A stretch of 16,743 nucleotides of DNA from Coriobacteriia bacterium (GCA_003133285.1 PKWR01000018.1:1-16743), one strand, 5' to 3'. Shown: positions 1 through 6,097, counted from the stretch's first letter. Notes: generated by a model not told the origin, from the sequence alone. Made by a program: numbers and translations.

Positions 1-26
1 TGACACCAACGATGCGCTTGTTGGAC
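1..26 (-). other. partial integron attC site (R''/L'' half), cut by the window edge
   Basis: On the minus strand the sequence reads GTCCAAC, then AA, then GCGCATCGTTGG. This is the usual opening of an attC site: an RYYYAAC core, a two-base spacer and the L'' arm. The nine bases CTGTCCAAC (28-20) are the exact reverse complement of GTTGGACAG at 572-564, which is the start of the same cassette. An integron cassette should show this match because the two ends are joined in its circular form. The other half of the site lies outside the window. Confidence 0.6.
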
Positions 27-71
27 AGACCGCGCCAACGACCATCGCGCCCTCGTGAGCGCGCCCACGCC

Positions 72-533
72 CTAGACGAACCTCGCGATGAGACTGCCGA
101 TGACCTGGCTCAGCACCACGACCACGAGCGCGACGAGCAGGTGTGTGGCGACCTCGGGGATGGGCTTGACAGACCTGCTTCTGGCGATGAGGTAGGTGAG
201 CACGGAGAGAAGCAAGCCGCCCCATATGACGCCGGCCCAGCGCGCGACACCCAGCGGGAGCAGGAGGACGATGACGACGAACGAGCACGACGTGAACAGA
301 CGAGTGAGGTAGTTGCTCACCGACGTGCGCACAGCGGCGGTCGCCCCCACCTTGCACTCCTCGTAGATGTGAATGCCGAGCGTGTCTGAGAGGTTGTCCG
401 CGATCGCGATGATCAGCAGACCTCCGATGATGCCGGCCTTGCCCGAGTTCGCCGAGCCCAGACCCACGATGAGAGCCATGCTGGTCATGATGGCCGCGGT
501 CGCGCCGAAGGCGAACCGGGTCATGTCCCTCAT
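72..533 (-). CDS. small integral membrane protein, VIT/CCC1-like, in an integron cassette
   Basis: A 153-residue, very hydrophobic protein with about five predicted membrane helices (roughly residues 8-27, 32-50, 77-95, 98-117 and 127-151). The stretch around residues 37-59 (GGLLIIAIADNLSDTLG, then HIYEE) and the final helix resemble the VIT1/CCC1 family of vacuolar or membrane iron/manganese transporters. It is shorter than the usual 220-250 residues, and the acidic metal-binding segment is not obvious. The ATG at 533 follows a GAGGGG ribosome site about nine bases upstream, which supports this start. It is the only gene in its cassette and is probably transcribed from outside or from a cassette promoter. 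I am fairly sure it is a real membrane protein, but the family assignment and any metal substrate are tentative. Confidence 0.6.
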   Translation of the reverse strand: MRDMTRFAFGATAAIMTSMALIVGLGSANSGKAGIIGGLLIIAIADNLSDTLGIHIYEECKVGATAAVRTSVSNYLTRLFTSCSFVVIVLLLPLGVARWAGVIWGGLLLSVLTYLIARSRSVKPIPEVATHLLVALVVVVLSQVIGSLIARFV

Positions 534-565
534 GCGCTCATCCCCTCGGGTGCGACCCTGGTTCT

Positions 566-651
566 GTCCAACGTTGGGCGCTTAACCTGCGCGCCTATCC
601 CCGCCCATTGTGCGCCAGCTTCGGCGCGCCAGGTTGAAGCGCTTGTTAGGC
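566..651 (-). other. complete integron attC-like recombination site
   Basis: The 86-bp site reads on the minus strand as follows. R'' is GCCTAAC (651-645), followed by spacer AA. L'' is the arm GCGCTTCAACCTGGCGCGCC (642-623). A 27-base centre follows, then the partner arm GGCGCGCAGGTTAAGCGC (595-578). A five-base spacer (CCAAC) leads to R', GTTGGAC (572-566). The arms pair except for two extra bases on the L'' side. Unpaired extra bases on L'' are the feature that sets attC orientation, so the site points along the minus strand, the same way as the membrane-protein gene. The outer cores GCCTAAC and GTTGGAC belong to different cassettes and therefore need not match each other. Confidence 0.75.
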
Positions 652-1137
652 CTCATCGGCGCTACTGTGTCGCCGCATCTGAACTGAGTGTCGCCGCCGG
701 TGTGTAGCATGGTGCCAGGAGAGGAGTGGAGCCATGGACCACGACGTCGCAAGAGATGAGCAGATCGAGGAAACCGCGGACCGAGTCTGGCGGGCTCTGG
801 CGGGCGACGGCCTGAGGCCGGCTCTGATCGCTGGCGAGAGGGCCGGGCTGAGCTATCGCCCTCCGCGCATCAAGCTGGGCCGTATCTCGCAGAAGCGAGC
901 GGATCGGGCAGAACAAGTCGCACAACTTGTGGCCAACGAATGGGGCTTCAAGGTAGATCTCAGTGAGGACACGTCGAAGTACCCCGACTCCGTCTGGGAG
1001 ACCGACGAGGCATGGGAGTCACGACAGAGGTCATACGAGGTCGTCTTTGCCGATGAAGAAGAGGACCCGTGGAGATAGCCACCCGCACCGCGGAGTCCCA
1101 TGCGCCCGGGAGCCCCGCACCTGTGCTGTAGGCCGAA
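572..1137 (-). mobile_element. integron gene cassette 2, with its gene in reverse orientation
   Basis: The cassette runs on the minus strand from just after the G of GTTCGGC (1138-1132) to the complete attC at 651-566. Its R'' core with flank, AGGCCTAAC, matches the reverse complement of its own start, GTTCGGCCT, at eight of nine positions. The start core departs from GTTRRRY at one base. The only convincing gene inside (734-1078) lies on the plus strand, opposite to the attC direction, which is a minority arrangement among cassettes. Confidence 0.5.
734..1078 (+). CDS. hypothetical protein, 114 residues
   Basis: I do not recognise a family. The protein is soluble and strongly charged, with a helical N-terminal half (residues 1-70, including DEQIEETADRVWRAL and KRADRAEQVAQLVANEWGF) and an acidic C-terminal tail rich in Asp, Glu and Trp (residues 74-114). 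The start is supported by AGGAGAGGAG placed 8-17 bases before the ATG. No signal peptide or membrane segment is visible. It lies inside a putative integron cassette but is transcribed against the cassette direction, so it probably has its own promoter. The ribosome site and the natural-looking composition argue that it is real rather than a shadow frame. No function can be assigned. Confidence 0.55.
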   Translation: MDHDVARDEQIEETADRVWRALAGDGLRPALIAGERAGLSYRPPRIKLGRISQKRADRAEQVAQLVANEWGFKVDLSEDTSKYPDSVWETDEAWESRQRSYEVVFADEEEDPWR

Positions 1138-1153
1138 CAATGCTTCTACAGCC
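1132..1153 (-). other. truncated attC site (L'-R' half)
   Basis: On the minus strand an arm GGCTGTAGAAGCATT is followed directly by GTTCGGC, the spacing expected of L' and R' in an attC site. The complementary R''/L'' half is absent from the next hundred bases upstream on that strand. The 525-bp repeat starts about 27 bases further on. The site therefore looks cut, and its single-base departure from GTTRRRY agrees with decay. Confidence 0.4.
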
Positions 1154-1442
1154 TGTGTATTCCGCCGAAATCCCTCAACCCGCAGCATGCGACTTTCTGC
1201 GTAAGAAGTCATCGAGACGTTCAGTAGATGGCGGCTGCGGCGTCTCAACGGACACTGAGCCTATGGCGGGCGGTTTCGATCCAGCCTTGGCGCCGATGGC
1301 CTCCCCATCTCAGCCCATGCCACTCAGCACCGTAGAGAACCGCTCGTCGTCAGCGCGTTTCTCGCCTACAAGGCACGCGAATGGCACACATGTGCCATCG
1401 ATGGACGATCGCGCCGGTCGTCGCCAAACGCATTCACGCAGG

Positions 1443-1472
1443 TGAGCCCCCCTGTTTGCGCAGAGGGGCTCG
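1443..1472. other. GC-rich hairpin in repeat copy 1
   Basis: GAGCCCC pairs with GGGGCTC around a core containing CCTG, TTTGCG and CAG. The equivalent place in copy 2 (5783-5813) has a different sequence, GTAGACCCGCCTG against CAGACGGGCCTAC, that still pairs. Changes on both sides of a stem that keep pairing suggest selection on structure. No run of T follows on either strand, so a simple intrinsic terminator is not indicated. Confidence 0.5.
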
Positions 1473-1481
1473 CATGATGTG

Positions 1482-1525
1482 TGGTGCCCCCAAGGGAATT
1501 CGAAACCTGACCTGCGGGTTTCAGG
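1482..1525 (-). other. tRNA 3'-end-like segment in repeat copy 1
   Basis: On the minus strand this segment ends in a T-loop-like GGTTTCGAATTCCC followed by TTGGGGGCACCA. It resembles the T arm, acceptor strand and encoded CCA of a bacterial tRNA, and the upstream GCAGGTCAGG resembles the anticodon-arm to variable-loop junction. No matching 5' acceptor strand is present and the T stem is imperfect, so it is not a functional tRNA. Such fragments commonly mark integration sites of mobile elements. Confidence 0.4.
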
Positions 1526-1704
1526 CGGATTCGGCTCGTCTCGCTGAGTGCGGCATCGTCGCAGGTCACACGCCCTGTGCGGTACCAAGTTGTCTCGCAC
1601 GGTCTTAGTAGGTTCCGGGCAATTTCAGCGCGTTTCCCACGCGTAAGGCACGCGAATGGCACGCGCCCACGCAGTCGAGCCGACGCGGAACCCGGAGCGT
1701 TTCA

Positions 1705-1964
1705 GATTGGCCATCGCGGGCGAGCTTGGAACTTGAGCATGGTTCCAACGCTCACTCCGGCCGAGTCCGCCGCCTTGCGGAGCGCGGCGTACCAGAGTCA
1801 GCTACGATGTGGGAACAGTAAGATCCATCTGGTCCGAGAGATGAGGGTTCTTCGGCAGAAGCATGCGTGTAAGACACATAGAGAAGCGCCGAGCAATCAC
1901 GAGCCAGATTCGCAGTCGCCGCATGGCCTGTCGTTCTCGGCCGCAGTTCGAAACCAGGCAACTC
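1705..1964. other. region without a recognised gene, upstream of the glycosyltransferase gene
   Basis: No convincing gene is seen. It holds an inverted repeat, TTGGAAC (1726-1732) with GTTCCAA (1742-1748), which could be a regulatory site. The downstream reading frame is open from an ATG at 1863, but its first 34 codons give an arginine-rich stretch unlike the rest of the protein, so I treat that part as noncoding. Confidence 0.4.
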
Positions 1965-3233
1965 TTGAAGAGAAAACTCAATGTGGGGTTAGGTTTTGTG
2001 ACCGGGCGCAAGAGCTTCAAGAACGTCTTGAGGACATACCTCGACAGTTGGAACGAGTCTCAGAAGTCGACGCCAGCCCAGAATGTCGCGCTGCATCTGC
2101 TCGTCGCATATGACCTTGCGTATACCAACACCGAAATCGCCGACTACGCAGTCACTGATGACGAGGTCGTTCGTGCAGTCGCTTCGTCTCGGTGCATCAG
2201 CGGCTCCTCAATAAGAATTGAGACGCAAGACCTCGTCAGACGCCAAGTCCTCACCAGCAGAGAAGCCAGACTCCTATTCGGTAAGGGCTACGGAGCGAAG
2301 AGAAACGCGATCCTCTATTTGGCCGTGAAATCTCACTTGGACTACCTGATCTTCCTCGATGATGACGAGTACCCGCTTGCCACAGTGAGAATCGGTACAC
2401 GAGATTTTTGGACAGGGCAGCCGGTGATTGCGACCCACGTCAAGTACCTCGCCGAAGCCGACATCACACATGGCCACCATTGCGGTTATGTGTCAGCGAT
2501 TCCACAATTCGAATGGAACGATCAACTCTCCAAGAACGATTTCCGTCTCTTCATCGAAGCATTCAGCAACGACATCTTGAACTGGGACTCCATCGAAGAA
2601 CTCATGGGCACCAGAGGTGTGACCTACGCCGACCGTTCGATACTTGAGACATCGACTCAGACCGAAGAGGTTCCCGAGATTGGCGGCATGAAGTTCATCT
2701 CCGCTTCCAATCTCGGGTTCAATCTCAAACCGTGCACGAAGCTGAGCCCCTTCTACAACCCTCCCGGAGCCAGAGGTGAGGACACCTTCCTAAGCACATC
2801 GCTTGGCGACCGCAAAGTGATGAAGATCCCCATCTATGTGTTCCATGACGGTTTCGCAAACTACCAGCATCTTCTGAGAGGCGTGCTCCCAAGCACACTA
2901 CGCGCAGTGCCTTCTCGTAATCCCGATGCCGCAAACCGTTTTCTCAAGACGTGCATCGGTTGGATCCGATATAGGCCGCTGCTGGCCTACATCACCAACA
3001 GAGAGGGATACGAAGCTGAGATCGCCGGGATCCAAGAGAGACTTGCGATCGCCATTCCGCGGATGTGCGCCTATTTCGGGACCGATGATTTCAATCGCAT
3101 ACCGAGAGAGCTTGAGTACTATCACCGCCACGTCGAAGATCACTTCAAGGATTTCGAGGATTCGAAGATAGCCTGGGCAAAGGTCATGGCGTCTATGGAG
3201 AATGGGGCTGCTCCGCTCTTGTTGACACCTTAG
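1965..3233 (+). CDS. glycosyltransferase-like protein (GT-A / family 2 type)
   Basis: A protein of about 422 residues with GT-A nucleotide-sugar transferase features. An N-terminal strand (LNVGLGFVTGRKSF) is followed by GYGAKRNAIL, then a DxD-like metal/nucleotide motif LIFLDDDEY (Asp 132-134). GARGEDTFLS (Glu272-Asp273) is a likely acceptor or catalytic acid site, and VFHDGF a possible late metal-binding His. The substrate is unknown; it probably modifies a surface polysaccharide or another glycoconjugate. The frame is open from an ATG at 1863, but the Arg-rich start looks artificial; TTG 1965 or GTG 1983 put the start just before the first strand. Base composition is visibly lower in GC than neighbouring genes, and AGA is a common Arg codon, which points to recent transfer. 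It stands alone between two repeat copies. Confidence 0.65.
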   Translation: MKRKLNVGLGFVTGRKSFKNVLRTYLDSWNESQKSTPAQNVALHLLVAYDLAYTNTEIADYAVTDDEVVRAVASSRCISGSSIRIETQDLVRRQVLTSREARLLFGKGYGAKRNAILYLAVKSHLDYLIFLDDDEYPLATVRIGTRDFWTGQPVIATHVKYLAEADITHGHHCGYVSAIPQFEWNDQLSKNDFRLFIEAFSNDILNWDSIEELMGTRGVTYADRSILETSTQTEEVPEIGGMKFISASNLGFNLKPCTKLSPFYNPPGARGEDTFLSTSLGDRKVMKIPIYVFHDGFANYQHLLRGVLPSTLRAVPSRNPDAANRFLKTCIGWIRYRPLLAYITNREGYEAEIAGIQERLAIAIPRMCAYFGTDDFNRIPRELEYYHRHVEDHFKDFEDSKIAWAKVMASMENGAAPLLLTP

Positions 3234-3288
3234 GTTCGAACGGAAGCCGCCCGCTGGCGGTCCTTTGCCCAAATCTTCTCGTACCCCC

Positions 3289-3658
3289 ATAGTGTTCCGA
3301 ACCCGCCGCCGGGTCGGTCCCCGGTACGTTCATGAAGCTCGCGCCCGTCAAGCCCGAGAGATCGAACCATTGGAACGGCGTGCCGTCGCTGAACCACGGG
3401 GTGAAGCCGCCGTGCAGGTGCGTGACGCAACGGTTGTACGGCAGATCGCCCACAGTCTTGCTGCCGCCAACCATGATCGTGGGATCAATCGGGGTCAGCT
3501 ACTTGTTGGGCAAGCGGTTACTCACGTTGAGCAATACCGGCGTACCGCGCTTGGCGACGATCACGCGCCAGATATTTGCCGTCGGCGGCCGCCGCGTCAC
3601 GATAGCCCCACAAGCGAGTGGGCCCCGGCAAGTCGGGGTGCATCTTCTGCGTGTACTC
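3289..3658 (-). pseudogene. multicopper oxidase fragment (N-terminal cupredoxin region), broken
   Basis: Reading the minus strand right after the HEAT gene gives YTQKMHPDLPGPTRLWGY, then VIVAKRGTPVLLNVSNRLPN, then TPIDPTIMVGGSKTVGDLPY, then THLHGGFTPWFSDG and FMNVPGT. This is the order found in the first domain of multicopper oxidases, and HLHGG carries copper-ligand histidines. A frameshift lies near 3563-3572 and an in-frame TAG at 3499-3501. Similarity ends at about 3289, before the WYHDH motif, and most of the enzyme is missing. It is a dead fragment with no start codon of its own. The break points close to the HEAT gene stop codon suggest a deletion or recombination joint. Confidence 0.75.
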
Positions 3659-3664
3659 GGCGGG

Positions 3665-4996
3665 TCAGATGCCCGCCGGCTTGTCCAGCGCCTCAGCAGC
3701 GGCTTCGCGCACACGCCAGTCGCGGTCCTTGAGCGCGGTTGCGAGCCGCTCCACGGCGCGGGGATCGCCGATCTCGCCGAGCGTGCGGGCGGCGGCAATG
3801 CGCACACCCCGGTCGCGGTCTTTGAGCGTGGCTGCGAGCGCCTCCACGGCACGGGGGTCACCGATCTGTCCCAGCGCCTCGACGGCGGCAAGGCGTACAG
3901 CCCAATCACGGTCCTCGAGCGCGACTGCGAGCGGTTCCACGACACGGGGGTCGCTGATCTGCCCGAGCGCCTCGGCGGCGGCGATGCGCACGCCCCGGTC
4001 GTGGTCCTTGAGCGCGGCCACGAGCCGCTCCACGGCGTGGGGGTTGCTGATCTCGCCGAGTGCCTCGGCAGCGGCAAGGCGCACACCCTGGTCGCGGTCC
4101 TTGAGCGCGGTGACAAGCGGCTCGACTGCAGAGGTGCCGACGGACACGCACCTGCCCCAGTCCAGCTTCGCGATCCAGTATTGAGCGGTGCCCTCGCCTT
4201 GATCCGGCTTCCATTCCAGCTTGTCCAGCGCATCGGCGGCAGCCTTGCGCACACGCCAGTCGCTGTCCTTGAGCTGTGCTGCGAGCGGCTCCACGGCGTG
4301 GGGGTCGCCGATCTGCCCGAGCGCCTTGGCGGCAGCGATGTGCGCACCCCGGTCGCGATCCGCGAGCTGGGCTGCGAGCGGCTCCACCGCGTGGGGATCG
4401 CCGATCCGTCCCAGTGCTTCGGCGACGGCAATGCGCACAGCCCTGTCGCGGTCCTTGAGCGCAGCCGCGAGTGGCTTCACGGCGTGGGGATCGCCGATCC
4501 GTCCCAACGCCTCGGCGGCAGCAATGCGCGCATCCAGGCCGCGATCCTCGAGCGCGGTTGCAAGCGCGTCCACGGCAGAGGCACCAGTTTTCACCAGCGC
4601 CCCTGCGGCAGCCTTGCGCACACTCCCGTTGCTGTCCTTGAGCCGGGCTGCGAGCACCTCCACGGCGCCAGGGTCGCCGATCCGTCCCAGCGCCTCGGCG
4701 GCGGCCTTGCGCACACTCCAGTCGCTGTCCTTGAGCTGGGCTGCGAGCACTTCGACGGCGCCGGGATCGCCGATCCGTCCCAGCGCCTCTGCGGCGGCCT
4801 TACCCACATCCCTGTCGTGGTCCTTGAGCGCGGTTGCAAGCCGCTCCACGGCGCGGGGGTCGCCGATCTGTCCCAGCGCCTCTGCGGCGGCCTTGCGCAC
4901 ACTGCTGTGGTCGCGATACTCCAACGCTTTCAGAAGACCATTGACGCTCCCTCTCGCCTTCAGCTTCGCGACGTTCGGTGGACCGAAGAGTCCCAT
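3665..4996 (-). CDS. HEAT-repeat (PBS-lyase type) protein, 13 repeats
   Basis: A 443-residue protein made almost entirely of 31-residue HEAT_2/EZ-HEAT repeats with the pattern VRxAAAEALGxIGDPxAVExLxxALKD. I count 13, the first near residue 28 and the last cut short at the C-terminus. Repeat 8 is interrupted by about 25 residues including WKPDQGEGTAQYWIAKLDW. The cap MGLFGPPNVAKLKARGSVNG is typical of the free-standing HEAT proteins of this family. These are usually scaffolds for protein-protein contact; no enzyme motif is present, so a phycobilin-lyase role is not implied. A GGGGGAGGA ribosome site lies about eight bases before the ATG. The 93-bp DNA periodicity makes long false frames on both strands. 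An inverted-repeat cluster (5071-5127) lies upstream. Partner unknown. Confidence 0.9.
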   Translation of the reverse strand: MGLFGPPNVAKLKARGSVNGLLKALEYRDHSSVRKAAAEALGQIGDPRAVERLATALKDHDRDVGKAAAEALGRIGDPGAVEVLAAQLKDSDWSVRKAAAEALGRIGDPGAVEVLAARLKDSNGSVRKAAAGALVKTGASAVDALATALEDRGLDARIAAAEALGRIGDPHAVKPLAAALKDRDRAVRIAVAEALGRIGDPHAVEPLAAQLADRDRGAHIAAAKALGQIGDPHAVEPLAAQLKDSDWRVRKAAADALDKLEWKPDQGEGTAQYWIAKLDWGRCVSVGTSAVEPLVTALKDRDQGVRLAAAEALGEISNPHAVERLVAALKDHDRGVRIAAAEALGQISDPRVVEPLAVALEDRDWAVRLAAVEALGQIGDPRAVEALAATLKDRDRGVRIAAARTLGEIGDPRAVERLATALKDRDWRVREAAAEALDKPAGI

Positions 4997-5060
4997 GCCC
5001 TATCCTCCCCCACACAAAGAAGGAACCTGGTAGGCAGCCGCATGGCGCGGTCGGGCCGCG

Positions 5061-5140
5061 GCGTAACAAACCGTCACGACCGATCCGATCATCCGGATCG
5101 CATGCGGTGAACCGAGAATCGTGACGGCGCCAAGTTGTCT
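5061..5140 (+). other. nested inverted repeat, attC-like or promoter-proximal
   Basis: The outer arms CCGTCACGA (5071-5079) and TCGTGACGG (5119-5127) pair perfectly and enclose inner arms CGATCCG (5081-5087) and CGGATCG (5094-5100). Flanking GCGTAAC-AAA on the left and CGCCAA-GTTGTCT on the right have the spacing of attC core sites, but the cores depart from RYYYAAC and GTTRRRY and the arms lack the extra unpaired base. It could equally be an operator or leader structure for the HEAT gene, which starts 65-75 bases away on the minus strand. Confidence 0.35.
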
Positions 5141-5519
5141 TGCGATCAGGAACGTCGCACCGTATGCGATGCATCAGAGAAGCACTGCCGCTACCTCGAA
5201 CTTGCCTAACACCATAAGCCTTGCGTCCACGTGCCGTGTAAGAAACACCCGGGTCCGCGACGGCTCGATTATGTGGGCGCCACGGTCTCCCGGGCGGCTT
5301 GCTGAGTGTACTGATCGAGCACTTGCAGGGGCGCCTGCCGTCTCGTCTGCCCGTTGCCAGCGTGTTTGAGCGAGCGGTGCCGGCGCCGGGCCTTGTACCA
5401 GGCCGCTGATCCATCACACACGATGATCCGTCGAGCGGTCCTGAGAACCGTTTGCCGGTGACACTCGGCGCACCAACAGCAGAACATGACGAGCAGGCTC
5501 AGAGAGCTAACCCCGCGGG
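5141..5519. other. intergenic region with one weak small open frame
   Basis: I see no established gene. A minus-strand frame from an ATG at 5487 to 5269 could give a 72-residue basic protein beginning MFCCWCAECHRQ, whose cysteine cluster suggests a zinc-binding fragment. It lacks a ribosome site, and the frame runs unbroken upstream into repeat copy 2 (PPSTERLDDFLRRKSHAA), so it may be the remains of a longer, decayed gene. Confidence 0.3.
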
Positions 5520-5782
5520 CCGCAGCATGCGACTTTCTGCGTAAGAAGTCATCGAGACGTTCAGTAGATGGCGGCTGCGGCGTCTCAACGGACACTGAGC
5601 CTATGGCAGGCCGTCTCGATCCAGCCTTGGCGCCGATGGCCTCCCCATCTCAGCCCATGCCACTCAGCACCGTAGAGAACCGCTCGTCGTCAGCGCGTTT
5701 CTCGCCTACAAGGCACGCGAATGGCACGTGTGTGCCATCGCGGGTCGAGTTCGCCGCTCGTCGCCACACACGTTCACGCAGG

Positions 5783-5813
5783 TAGACCCGCCTGTTTCGC
5801 AGACGGGCCTACC
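5783..5813. other. GC-rich hairpin in repeat copy 2
   Basis: GTAGACCCGCCTG can pair with CAGACGGGCCTAC across a TTTCG loop, with two positions that are wobble pairs on one strand. The sequence differs from the copy 1 hairpin while the fold is kept. Confidence 0.5.
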
Positions 5814-5821
5814 GTTGATCG

Positions 5822-5865
5822 TGGTGCCCCCAAGGGAATTCGAAACCTGACCTGAGGGGCTCAGG
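5822..5865 (-). other. tRNA 3'-end-like segment in repeat copy 2
   Basis: The minus strand carries the same GGTCAGGTTTCG and AATTCCCTTGGGGGCACCA ending as in copy 1. The sequence before it has changed to a perfect small hairpin, CCTGAG-CCC-CTCAGG. The acceptor/T-arm portion is invariant between the copies while its flank is not, which fits an attachment or recognition sequence. It lacks a 5' half, so it is not a tRNA gene. Confidence 0.4.
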
Positions 5866-6052
5866 AGAGGCCGGTCAGGCTCGTCGAGTGTCGCATCGTC
5901 GCAGGTCACACGCCATATGCGGTGCCAGGCAGTTCAGTCACGTCTCGACACGTTGCGGGCGGTGCTAGCGCGTTCTCAGCGTACAAGGGACGCAACTGGC
6001 ACGCGCCCACGTGGTCGAACCGACGCAGAACCCGGGGCGTTTCACCCCCCCA

Positions 6053-6097
6053 TACCTGCACAGTCTCGTAACTATTGTCGCCCGCGCCCAGGTATCA
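6053..6097. other. inverted repeat after the kinase gene
   Basis: ATACCTG (6053-6059) and CAGGTAT (6091-6097) form seven-base perfect arms with a 31-base loop, just past the stop codon of the last operon gene. It may serve as a 3' mRNA structure. No T-run follows on the minus strand, so intrinsic termination is not shown. Confidence 0.3.

Larger units (their letters stand above)
1..571 (-). mobile_element. integron gene cassette 1 (partial), carrying a membrane-protein gene
   Basis: On the minus strand the cassette begins just after the G of the GTTGGAC core (572-566), contains one gene (533-72) in cassette orientation, and ends in the partial attC at 26-1. The gene fills nearly all of the space between the two sites, as is typical of cassettes. 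The start core and the 3' R'' core match over nine bases. No integrase gene or attI site is visible, so membership of an array is inferred from the cassette ends alone. Confidence 0.6.
1180..1704. repeat. 525-bp dispersed noncoding repeat, copy 1
   Basis: This is a direct repeat of 5520-6044 with a constant offset of 4340. The first 208 bases differ at only six positions between the copies and the rest is clearly more diverged, yet no net insertion or deletion separates them. Internal landmarks are a short inverted repeat ATGGCACA-CA-TGTGCCAT near 1381-1398, a GC-rich hairpin near 1443-1472, and a tRNA-3'-end-like segment at 1482-1525. A motif AAGGCACGCGAATGGCAC occurs twice within this copy (about 1370 and 1647). 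On the minus strand an open frame holds PPSTERLDDFLRRKSHAA but is broken by TGA at 1310-1312. I see no intact gene here. Confidence 0.85.
5520..6044. repeat. 525-bp dispersed noncoding repeat, copy 2
   Basis: Direct repeat of 1180-1704. The near-identical part is 5520-5727; the remainder is more diverged but collinear. It holds the equivalent hairpin (5783-5813), the tRNA-like segment (5822-5865) and the inverted repeat ATGGCAC-GTGT-GTGCCAT near 5721-5738. The minus-strand frame with PPSTERLDDFLRRKSHAA is interrupted by TGA at 5650-5652, the same place as in copy 1. The downstream edge lies 60 bases from the end of the kinase gene. Confidence 0.85.

Noticed and set aside
1482..1560. A functional tRNA gene on the minus strand
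   Set aside because: There is no complementary 5' acceptor strand or D arm, and the T stem has mismatches; only the 3' end resembles a tRNA.
3234..3290. CCGCC-CGCT-GGCGG as the terminator of the glycosyltransferase gene
   Set aside because: The five-base stem is short and no T-run follows, so it cannot be told from chance in GC-rich DNA.
3700..4910. Regular 93-bp periodicity that might suggest a CRISPR or satellite array
   Set aside because: The period equals 31 codons and translates to HEAT repeats; there are no unique spacers.
3332..5110. A 592-residue open frame on the plus strand across the HEAT gene
   Set aside because: It is a periodic shadow of the minus-strand HEAT repeats, has no ribosome site, and shares no family features; the minus frame matches the HEAT consensus throughout.
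5206..5285. GCCTAAC near 5207 as another attC core
   Set aside because: No paired L arms and no GTTRRRY follow at a suitable distance.
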